Of a DNA stretch of 64,000 nucleotides, positions 10,401 to 19,549 are shown piece by piece. Source of the DNA: Erodium maritimum (Eukaryota; Streptophyta; Magnoliopsida; Geraniales; Geraniaceae); contig OY997594.1 in assembly GCA_963921825.1 (NCBI GenBank), forward strand, positions 60,683,675 through 60,747,674. The letters run 5' to 3'. The notes beneath the pieces were generated by a model that saw only the letters and a list, made by a program, of their open reading frames with translations, had not been told where the DNA came from and did not search any database. How positions within the stretch are numbered: position 1 is the first letter of the stretch; every line of letters begins with the position of its first letter. Both the position numbers and the translations under genes were made by a program.

Positions 10401-10710
10401 GTGGATGGAGAGGATCGGTTTCGAAGGAGAAGGGAGAGGTGTGGGGGTCGGCTGCGCAGGAGAAGAAGAAGTGAGGGTTATGGGTTGAAACCCTAAAACA
10501 AAGGGTTTTATACCCTGGGCTTGGGCCGGGTCTACTGGTTTGGGCCGGGTCTGGCCCGCCCGGTCCAGCCCTTTAATATATATTTTTTTTGCACTTGTTT
10601 TAAAAACTTACCCTAAGGTTTTCGTTTGCAAATTAATACCTTAACGAAACGAAGCGGGTTTTACAAAAACAATTGAGGTAGACATGGAGCAGGGCACATC
10701 CGACCCATAA
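7443..10710 (+). pseudogene. Small protein B2, paralogue of B1, split by a solo LTR
   Basis: The B2 frame runs from ATG 7443 to the TSD base 7720, then meets a solo LTR; the frame resumes exactly after the second TSD copy at 10671 and ends at TAA 10708-10710. The distal piece encodes a tail EQGTSDP that matches EGTSGP of B1, and the following 3' sequence is also like that of B1. Before the insertion the gene would have been about 105 aa. As it stands the ORF runs 381 nt to 7823, ending in LTR-derived residues after FFKT, so a truncated protein with a foreign tail is possible. The frame itself shows no other damage, so the insertion may be fairly recent. Confidence 0.85.
7721..10665 (-). mobile_element. 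Solo LTR of a Ty3/gypsy-type element (2945 bp), copy 1
   Basis: Begins TGTCACGCCCC and ends ...GTTTTACA on +, i.e. a TG...CA LTR lying on -. It is flanked by perfect 5-bp duplications AAAAC (7716-7720 and 10666-10670). No internal retrotransposon sequence is present, so it is a solo LTR. It shares with the LTR of the element at 58883 the 3' end (TTGGGGCGTGACA), a GGTGAGCG..CGCTCACC hairpin (7992-8009), the conserved block GGCCGAGATCCGGCTACTTT (about 8930) and degenerate tandem repeats. The GC-rich half (about 9770-10500) yields long overlapping ORFs in several frames that are not genes. Confidence 0.9.
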
Positions 10711-11261
10711 AGGATGTAGTTATATTTTCCCAATTATCATGTCAATCGTCTTTTTATGTTTCTGTGTTTTGTGATGAAAACTTAGTTTCTCAGTGAATGT
10801 ATGACTAGTATCTGCTTATCAATATTAAAGTCACATACATTTAACTCGCAAACGATATTGCATAATCTGAAACAAGGAACCCCACTTTCTCAAACCAAGG
10901 ATTGACAATTCGCAAAACAGAAAAACAGTTCCGCAAACTAGACACTGTATATTCGCAAAACAAAAAACACATAACCTCAAAAAAAAGAGGAACCCAGGTT
11001 TCGCAAACCAAGGATAGCCTCTTCGCAAAACAGAAAAACAATACCCGCAAACTAGACACTATACATTCGCAAAAACAGAAAACACATAACCTCAACCAAC
11101 AACTTATTTATCCTACAATACAACATATTCAGAAACAAAAGATCTTATAAATTTTGAAAATAGTACACACATTATTCTCAAACAAAATATATCATAAATT
11201 CTCAAACAAAAAAAATTGTCGTTTCTGAAAACAAACACCAGTAATCAAAAAGAGTAATTCA
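10711..11261 (+). repeat. 3' sequence of B2 and YCGCAAAC motif array
   Basis: 10711-10820 is the duplicated 3' sequence of the B genes. From about 10840 to 11230 motif copies alternate between tcgcaaacc/attcgcaaaac and ttccgcaaactagac types, with two near-identical blocks (about 10890-10980 and 10990-11090). Confidence 0.65.
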
Positions 11262-14200
11262 CTAAGCTTTATGACGTTCGCATGGTAATAAGGCTTTATA
11301 CTTGACACTAAATTTGAATGTGGCCTTCTTCTTTTTGAAATAATCTTTGATATTCTCCTCAATTCCTAGCCACAGGTTGTTCTTCTCAAATGTGATCAAC
11401 TTAAAGAGGAATCTTTTCCTCAATAACTCGATTTGTGCAGCCTACAAAATCAAAATTTAAAAATCAAATATATACTCATTGCTATATACTAACAAAGAAA
11501 TAATTGTTGGTTTAACTTACATCATTAACGTTCAATTCTCCTGCCCAATTCTCATTGCCAAGATACGATTCCATGTGCCACATAGCATACACCCCACAAT
11601 CCATATGATTGTCGTTAGATTCCCATGGTACATGTAACCGATCAATCTTACCGTTGAAAATTTTCTGAGCTAGAGCTTTATCAGTTTTTGATATGAACTT
11701 GCAAATTTTAGACCTCTACGCAAATCAAAAACACCAAAGAAAAATAAATAAAAACAGAAATGAATAGATAGACAGTAATCAAACACATACTCAATGAGAA
11801 AAGAATACATACCAATGTATAGTGAATTTTTTCATAACGAACATCATCATCAACCATTCCTTTCACATTGTCAATAATAATTGAATTTCCATTCTTCATA
11901 TCAATGCATAACAGTGTGAAGTGATTGCTCTTAAAAGCAACTATGAAAACCTGTAGAAAATATATAAAATGCATCAGCATATCAGCAAAACACATATTCA
12001 CTATCAGCAAACTACATTTTCATTATCAGCAACACATAGAAACTGTTTCTCAAACCAGGGTGCGCATATCAGCAAAACATGTATTCATTTTCCGCAAACT
12101 TGATAGAAAATATTCGCAAACAAGAAAATCTATACCCTCAAACCAGATATTGCGTGACTCAAACAGGTAAACGTTATTTCTCAAGCAAGGGTGCGTATAG
12201 ACGCAAAACATACAAACCTTACCCACAACCAACATATTGAATATTCTAAAACCAACCATGTATTATACTTACCAAGTCCAACTTCTTCCATGAAAAAGAA
12301 GGGAACTCCTTAGTTTCAAATATGAAAATTTCGTCAAAAGCTACATCTTTTTTATGTGCTGAAAGCGTAGCCTACAAAATAAAAATATTAATAACAAAAA
12401 CATATTAAAATAATTCAAACTATAAACGTAATCAACAAAAAAAATTGCACAAACTATCCTTACACTAAGAGTAGCTAAAAAGAAGAACCGGTTAGGTGAT
12501 GAATCACTCTTGATAGTTTCGAGATGATTCAGATAATGACACCACCCATTAATGGTTTCCAGTTCAATCCATGCATCCTTTTTGAAAGAAATAAAGCCCC
12601 CATTGGTGATATAACTTTCAGAGCACTGAAACATAAAAGCCCTGCATTCACAGAGAGAAAAAGTCTATTCACTGTATTTGCAAAAATAAAATATGAAAAC
12701 AAAATAAGGGGAAAAACATATTTTACTTACCAATCCTCGGTTTTGCTTTTATTCAGCACCCAATCTGCAACACAATCCTCAACCTCCAGAATATCGTACC
12801 AATAATCTGTTTGACGATCAACGTACGGAGAACACAGAAATTTAGACGGTGCAATCAAACGAGGTAAAGGTTGTTTGTCTGGGGTTTCCCTTAATAAAGA
12901 TGCCTTGCTACATCCAATTGACATAAAACTATTGCCACTTGCAGCAGGTTTCTTAACAACAAGGGGATTTTTCTTAACACCACCTTGAGCTTTTTTTGCT
13001 GCAACAGTACGGGGTACTTTCTTCTCGGGGACAGCAGCGGGGCCTTTCTTACCGGGTGCACGAGCGCGACCTCTCTTCTTCGGTGGATCAATAATTGAGC
13101 CAGGCTCCACATGACCAACACCATCAGTCGACTTCTTAGGAGGATGCATGAGCCATTTTTTATCAGGAAAAGGTATGCCAGCAGGGCGTTGGACTATGGA
13201 TTCACGAAATCTTGCCATTGCAAGTTCAGGATTCTCGTCAACTGTCTCAGATACCTCTTTCCCACCAATAGAACGATTGATATTTTGGTCAACCCGTGCG
13301 GTAACAATTGGCGGGGGTTGAGTCTTGCAAGCTTGATTAACAGGTGGATCATTGTTGACATTTTTTTCAACAACAATTATATTGAGTGGCTCGGGTTGCT
13401 CTTGAAGTGTCTGAAAAAATTCATTGACAGACGGAGACCCGTTGACATTTCCTTGACTGCATTCTATAATAAGTGGGTCTGATTCCACTACAAGAGCCCA
13501 ACAATCATCTTTGTTAACAACATCGGGAGCTTCACATTCCGTGATTGGATTATCAACAACCATGTCACAAGCTTGCTTCCCAATACCATAAGCAACAGAA
13601 ATAGCGTCAAACTCATCGCCAACACTGTTATTCTTTTCTGGCTCAGTTTGTTCTACAACAATATTATCCACAGGGCCTGCATCATTACTTGCGAACAATT
13701 TCTGTACCACATTATCGCATTCATGGCTTGACAATGTAGTGGATCCAACAGGGCATGGTGAAAGAACATTGGCAGGCGATTTTTGGGATGGTGAAAGAAG
13801 TCTGAACGATGGTGGAGTAACGGCACGAGCATGTGGCTTCTCTCCTCCTTTGTACCCTTCCCCAACGCGTGTTGCTGCTTCAATCAATTTCTCAATGGTC
13901 TCAATAACCCCGGGTAGATTAAACCATGAGTCTTGTGACAGCAACACACTTTGTGTGTCAGGCATGGCATCTTCGGGATTTTTTTTCCCGGTCAAACCAT
14001 CAAACAGGGTTGACATTGTCTTGAAACACTCAGTATTGGGGTCAGCGATGTTCCCTTCAACCAACAACTGATGCCATTCCAAAAAACCTTCTGCAACCTT
14101 ATTCCCTGTTATTCGAAACATTTCTGCAATCCTCTGAATACGATAAAAAGAAGCATGTTAATGTGATTAAATGCAAACAAATAAAACACAGGGTATCCAT

Positions 14201-16939
14201 CAACTACGAAACACATCTTCAAACCAAAATGTGCATATTTGCACACAATAAACCTAGGCACAAATCACATGCAACAAATACTCAAAACTGTTTCGCAAAA
14301 CAGAGTGCGCATACTCGCAAAACAAAGAATCACTATCCGCAAACTAGGTAAAGAATACACGCAAAACATAAATTCACAATCCGCAAACAGGGTAAGCATA
14401 TACGCAAAACATATATTCACAATCCGCAGACTAGGTAAAGCATATTAGCAAAAAGGTCAATCAATAACAGAGAATGCATCAACTAAAACACACATCTGCA
14501 GACCAAAATGAGAATATTTTAAAACTGTTCCTACCAGAGTACGCACTATCGCAAAACATACAATCACTATCCGCAAACTATTAAAACCATATTAGCGAAG
14601 CAAAAATTCACTATCCGCAAACTAGGTAAAGTATATTCGCAAAACATATATGCACTATCCGCAAAACACAATATCACTAAACGCAGAACATATATTCACT
14701 ATTCGCAGAACATATATTCACTGTTCGCATAACATAAATTCACTATCCGCAAACCAGGTAAAGCATATTCGCAGAACATATGTTCACTATCCGCAAAAAA
14801 AACAAGTCAATCAATAAACCTAACTGTACATTTGAAAAACATAATTCCCCCACAAAAAAATTAATTAAATAATAGAATACCTCTGCATAACACCTTTCAC
14901 TATGAAAGGGGGGGGGGGGGGGGGGGTATTCAGGGCCGGCGGATCTCCACCATTTCTATCACCACTTTCATTATTCCTATTTACGTTAGGTGGTGGATGC
15001 TGAGCAACATTATTTTCCTCGCTAACACGTGGAGGACCCTCCCTCCGTATGTGACCCATTCCAAATGACTCACACTGTAATTCATCACCGACTCTTCTAT
15101 TCACCAATGCAGTATTCCATCCGATCAAAGACGGCCACACCCTAAGAACCTCACACGTGCTGACTTCAACACGATCAAGATAAAACAACTGCATCATTGA
15201 AAGGAAAAGACATGTCACATGAATATAACATAACAGTTTATTAGATATAAAATACAACACGTTAAAATGATAAATAAACTTACCAACAAGAAAGTGATTG
15301 GTCCAGAAAAATTCTTTGAACCATCGGGTTTTAACCAGGCTTGTTTTGTATCCACAAGTCTCTTGACTAAGAACTTGCACCAATTAAAATCTTGTATGTG
15401 AGATACATCAACGATAGAACGGAAGCATGACTGATTCACATAACCATCATTCCCGGAATCGATCATGCAAGTGACAAACAACATCATGAAGTTTCTTTTG
15501 AAATCATCTCCCCCTTCAATTTGCGTCTTCATCTCATCAACCAACTGCTTACTGGTGATAAGACGCTTGAACTCGCCTTTGTCTTTTGTATCGAACTGCT
15601 GCTGCCACAATTTAAGTTCATCAGTGCACAGGGTGGCCCACTTATCGACTATGACGTCGCGCACACCATTTGGAATGCCCAAAGTTTCATGCACTTCATT
15701 CTCTGTGATACGCAATTTGGCATCTGGCAATTCCATTGATGAGCTAAGATGGTTATACTTAGACACCAGGTAATATCCAATCTTGCTTGGAATGATCTTC
15801 ACAGCCAAATGAAGAATGTGCCCAAACCCAATTTCGCGCACTGCTTCTTGTTGGCGTTTATTCAAACTCTCCACCAACTCAACCAATCTCTTTGGAGATG
15901 ACCTGGTCTTCAAAATAGCATCCACGCCAACCTTATCAGATAACGGGACAACTCTATCAGACTCACAACCCTTGGTGCGCTTAACATTCTTCTTCTCAAC
16001 AGCTAATTCTTCACTTCTCTTCTTTCCAGCTATAGCAGGTCGGACAGCTACATCGAGACATTCACGAACCTCAGCTACCTTCTTCTTCTTAATTGAAAGT
16101 CTTCGTTTATTTTTATTCTTAATAGACTTCTGCTCCTTCAACATATTAGCAAGAGTCGTATTTCCTTCACCAACATCAGCCTCTGTGGATGGCCTATCCA
16201 TTAAAAGAAGAGGTACCACTGTATCCGGAGTTTTATCTATAATTCGCAAATAGGGGTTAGCATTTCAGCAAAACAGACAATATACAAAAACATTGCATAT
16301 TCACGAGAAAGAAAAACAGTGTCCGCAAACAAGATACTATATATTCGCAAAACATAAATTCACTATCCGCAACTACATAAATCTAATTCGCAAAACATAT
16401 ATTCACTATCCGCAAACAAGGTAAAACATATTATCAAAACAAGTCAAACAATAACAGGGCATGCATCAACTACAAAACACATCTGCAATCCAAAATGTGC
16501 ATATTTGCATACAATAAACATACGCACATATCAAATGCAGGATTATTCAAAACTGTTTCTCAAACCAGAGTGCGCACGCTCGCAAAACATAAATTCTTTA
16601 TCCGCAAATTGGGTAAAGAATAATCGCAAAACATGAATTCATTATTCGCAAAACAGAAAAACAAAGTCCGCAAAACAAGATACTCGCAACACAGAAACCC
16701 CAAAAACTCAACCAACAACTTGGTTTTCCTCAAAAGTAGATCAAAATCATCTCATAGTTGAATAATTTCATGGTATTTCATTATTCACTTGAATATGGTG
16801 TACACTAAAAGCAAAACACAAGCACTCTGAAAACATAGCACCTATAAAAATCCGCAAACTACAAACACTATATTCTCAAATTACCTGATTCGCTGTCCCT
16901 GTTGCAGAATGTTGTAGATTCAGCAACCTTGTTCTTCAT
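11262..16939 (-). CDS. MULE-borne protein with C-terminal Ulp1-like (C48) cysteine protease
   Basis: Nine exons on -: 16885-16939, 15284-16236, 14881-15188, 12731-14133, 12464-12641, 12273-12371, 11813-11950, 11521-11715, 11262-11441; about 1170 aa. All junctions have GT-AG and fit in phase except that exon 3 is one base off, within a run of 19 G (14908-14926). ATG at 16939 begins MKNKVAES and joins in phase with DKTPDTVV. The N-terminal half carries the region typical of plant transposon Ulp1 genes (SPKRLVELVESL, IGFGHILHLAVKIIP, ETLGIPNG, DFNWCKFLVKRL); the middle is low-complexity, Pro/Lys-rich with an AT-hook-like KKRGRARAP. The protease has the catalytic His in NHFTLL, Asp in IIIDN and Cys in DCGVYAMW. 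Ulp1 enzymes cleave SUMO or similar modifiers; here the target is unknown. Long introns are filled with the element motif. Confidence 0.8.
11951..12272. repeat. YCGCAAAC motif array in a Ulp1-gene intron
   Basis: Intron between exons 6 and 7 holds variants such as tatcagcaaaac, tttccgcaaacttg and attcgcaaacaag, whereas the short intron 12372-12463 has none. Confidence 0.6.
14134..14880. repeat. Dense alternating motif array in Ulp1-gene intron 3
   Basis: From about 14290 to 14800 two forms alternate: CACTATCCGCAAACTAGGTA and CATATTCGCAAAACATATAT (and close variants), roughly every 25-30 bp, about twenty copies in 500 bp by eye. This is the clearest block of the motif. All are in + orientation, i.e. 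antisense to the gene. Confidence 0.8.
16237..16884. repeat. Motif array in Ulp1-gene intron 1
   Basis: Same alternating TATCCGCAAAC / ATTCGCAAAACAT units as in intron 3, including a segment (about 16440-16640) that is clearly similar to 14170-14340 (GGGCATGCATCAACTACAAA-type sequence followed by ATTTGCATACAATAAAC), so blocks of array have been duplicated between introns. Confidence 0.7.
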
Positions 16940-17376
16940 TCTCTACAAACGGATTACTATAATCAAAAAGCTAGATAACCAAACGAACAAGATTGAATCA
17001 AAACCCTAAAAACACCAAAAATTGTAACTCACCACAATGAACTATTGAAATTCACTTCGAAAACGCGCAGAAGACGAATATCAAGGCAATGGAAGCTCAA
17101 AAAATCAGATTCCGAAATGTTCGTTTCGCTAAAAACTCGATTCTGCAAGTGTTTTGGTGAGCACGAAACGTTTCTGCGCGAACGGGTAGATAAAAGTACG
17201 TTTATACCCCCGAACCATAGCAAAACAGTTGAAATGAATCCCACGCGCGACTTATTTACGACGCGTGCCACTGATGACGCGTTCAAATCTGCGCCATCGC
17301 GAAATTCACATCGGACGGCCATTACGCAGTGCGCAGGTTCGCACCAAATCAGGGGGTTCGCACCTGATTGCTCTCC
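16940..17376. other. Right terminal region of the MULE (5' side of Ulp1 gene)
   Basis: Gene-free, CpG-rich terminal sequence with no canonical motif copies, ending ACCTGATTGCTCTCC at 17376 against (TA)n. It contains two tandem near-copies of the terminus (ggttcgcaccaaatcagggg / ggttcgcacctgattg, 17336-17370). It should hold the Ulp1-gene promoter; no obvious TATA box was identified. Confidence 0.55.
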
Positions 17377-17394
17377 TATATATATATATATATA

Positions 17395-17656
17395 GGATAA
17401 CAATCAGGTACAAACTTGTATCTTTCTTCAGAACGTATAACTATCAATCTAGGCCCTTGGATCGTAGAATTAATGACCCAGATTTAATGCATATCTTTTA
17501 ATATCTTTTTAATTAATGCATATCTTGTAATTGATTTCGTAATCAATCACCACCCCCCCCCCCCCGGAATTTCGGTGGCCATCCGATCTGGATAATCAAT
17601 GACCTAGATTAGTTCTACGTTTTGACCCGAAATAGGGTTTGTACTTGATTGTTCCC
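17395..17656 (+). mobile_element. 262-bp MITE, copy 1, in (TA)n
   Basis: Starts GGATAACAATCAGGTACAAA and ends TTTGTACTTGATTGTTCCC, so the two ends are imperfect inverted repeats. Both flanks are (TA)n, which hides any target duplication. It contains a run of 13 C (17553-17565). A second copy lies inverted at 19103-19360. Confidence 0.75.
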
Positions 17657-17670
17657 ATATATATATATAT

Positions 17671-19054
17671 GAGAGCAATCAGGTGCGAACCATGAGTTAT
17701 GGTGTGAACATGCGAACTCAACCAGATTGCGCCATTTGTCGCGCTCAGAAAATGCCCCCCCTTTTTTTATAATCAAGTTTATTAATTCGATTTTTCCAGT
17801 TTCGTTTCAACTCCGATTTCATTTTTTCTTGCGCCAATATTCTTATTTTTTCAAGAGCTTTCTAACAAGTAGTGGATTGCATATATTTTGATGTGTTTTT
17901 GAATAAGTGTGTGGATGTGTGAATATGAGTGCGAAAAGTGTGATGTGTTTTGCAAATTTAGTGTATATGGTTTGCGGATTTAGTGTATATGGTTTGCGTA
18001 TTTAGTGTATATGGTTTGCGTATTTAGTGTATATGGTTTGCGAATTTAGTTTGTTTTGCAAATTTAGTGTATATGGGTTGCGGATTTAGTGTATATGGTT
18101 TGCGAATTTAGTGTATATGGTTTGCGAATTTAGTGTATTGCATACTTATGTACATATGATATATATGGTTCAACTCCATGTTTGAATATAAGCTTACGAA
18201 TATTAATGTCATTTAAACTTTCCTACCATATACAGTAAGTTGCTTATTCAAGATTTATCATTTAAACTTTCCTACCATATACAGTAAGTTGCATACTAAA
18301 TAATATATATGGTTCAACTCCATGTTTGAATATAATCTTACAAATATTAATGCCATTTAAACTTTCCTATCATATACAGTAATTTGCTTATTCAAGATTT
18401 ATCATCCTCAAATTAGATAATATTCTAATAAACCAATAAGATTAACTCCAATTCCAGGTTTTAAAATTATATGCAAGTTATAACTCCAACCTTTATCATA
18501 AAGTTATTTGAAGTCTTAGTAGTATACATATACTTCCTCCATCCTACAATATTCTACAATGAGTGTCTCATTTATTTGACAAAGATTTAGTTTTAGTAAA
18601 GTGTGAAAATTACACTAAATTCGCAAACCATATACACTAAATCCGCAAACCATATACACTAAATTTGCAAAACGCACTAAATTCGCAAACCATATACACT
18701 AAATCCGCAAACCATATACACTAAATCTGCAAACCATATACACTAAATCCGCAAACCATATACACTAAATTTGCAAAACACATCACACTTTTTCGCACTC
18801 ATATTCACACATCCACACACGTATTCAAAAACACATCAAAATATATGCAATCACTACTTGTTAGAAAGCTCTTGAAAAAATAAGAATATTGGCGCAAGAA
18901 AAAATGAAATCGGAGTTGAAACGAAACGGGAAAAATCGAATTAATAAACTTGATTATAAAAAAAGGGGGGGCATTTTCTGAGCGCGGCAAATGGCGCAAT
19001 CTGGTTGAGTTCACACGTTCATACCATAACTCATGGTTCGCACCTGATTGCTCT

Positions 19055-19056
<2 letters not shown>
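17671..19056. mobile_element. Foldback element with ~450-bp inverted repeats, non-autonomous relative of the MULE
   Basis: Left arm 17671 to about 18137 and right arm about 18607-19056 are near-perfect inverted copies. The ends read GAGAGCAATCAGGTGCGAAC, identical to the MULE right terminus at 17376 apart from the first base. Each arm's inner part is a tandem array of a 22-bp unit (TTTGCGRATTTAGTGTATAT plus GG; 17948-18141 and 18610-18780) with the same GCGRA/YCGC core as the MULE motif. Flanks are (TA)n. The centre (18142-18606) has no ORF and contains a degenerate tandem duplication (about 18160-18260 and 18300-18405, with ATGGTTCAACTCCATGTTTG). Confidence 0.85.
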
Positions 19057-19102
<46 letters not shown>

Positions 19103-19105
<3 letters not shown>

Positions 19106-19360
19106 GAACAATCAAGTACAAACCCTATTTCGGGTCAGAACGTAGAATTAATCTGGGCCATTGATTACTCAGATCGAATGGCCACCGAAATTCAGGGAGG
19201 GGTGGTGATTGATTACGAAATCAATTACAAGATATGCATTAATTAAAAAGATATTAAAAGATATGCATTAAATCTGGTCCATTAATTCTACGATCCAAGG
19301 GCCCAGATTGATAGTTCTACGTTCTAACGAAAGATACAAGTTTGTACCTGATTGTTATCC
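19103..19360 (-). mobile_element. MITE copy 2, inverted relative to copy 1
   Basis: Reverse-complement homologue of 17395-17656, starting GGGGAACAATCAAGTACAAA and ending TTTGTACCTGATTGTTATCC, again between (TA)n tracts. With copy 1 it brackets the foldback element symmetrically, so 17395-19360 is one ~2-kb near-palindrome. Confidence 0.75.
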
Positions 19361-19549
19361 TATATATATATATATATATATTGACTAAAAGGTGCGATTT
19401 CATTAAACTTAGAATTCAACTACAAACGAGGGCATTAAGAAAAAACACTCATTGGCCACTAAGAACAACCATGGAACACAAATGTTTGTTATTATTTTAA
19501 CATTATTACCGTTATAAACGACATTGGAAATATGACGAAACCGACTATG
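19361..19549. other. Short unassigned spacer
   Basis: (TA)n followed by about 170 bp of unrecognised sequence up to the TSD of the next solo LTR. Nothing else seen. Confidence 0.4.

Larger units (their letters stand above)
1..17376. mobile_element. Large Mutator-like element (MULE), left end outside the window
   Basis: Inferred element. It holds a FAR1/MULE-type transposase (+, 544-3356), four small genes of unknown function (+, 4155-10710), and a Ulp1-like protease gene (-, 11262-16939), with dense YCGCAAAC-type motifs in nearly all non-coding stretches. The right border is placed at 17376, where the sequence ends ...TTCGCACCTGATTGCTCTCC against a (TA)n tract. The same terminus in the same orientation closes the foldback element at 19056. 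The left terminus is not in the window, so the border and target duplication cannot be confirmed. MULEs carrying Ulp1-like genes (Kaonashi type) and accessory genes (VANDAL type) are known in plants. A solo LTR (7721-10665) has inserted later. Grouping all these genes in one element rests on the shared motif and gene content. Confidence 0.7.

Noticed and set aside
9660-10490. Long Gly/Arg-rich ORFs in several frames
   Set aside because: GC-rich LTR interior, overlapping in all frames; the same kind of shadow is seen in the LTR copy at 22200-22890.
14290-14800. CRISPR-like array appearance of regularly spaced short repeats
   Set aside because: Repeat units are short, variable and alternate between two forms, spacers are not unique sequences of constant size, and the DNA is plant nuclear.
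16199-16249. TTG at 16249 or ATG at 16201 as start of the Ulp1 gene
   Set aside because: An upstream exon (16885-16939) with ATG and a good donor joins in phase at 16236, so these are internal.
17336-19380. Helitron ends
   Set aside because: No CTRR end with a 3' hairpin and no A|T insertion; the elements have inverted termini and sit in (TA)n.
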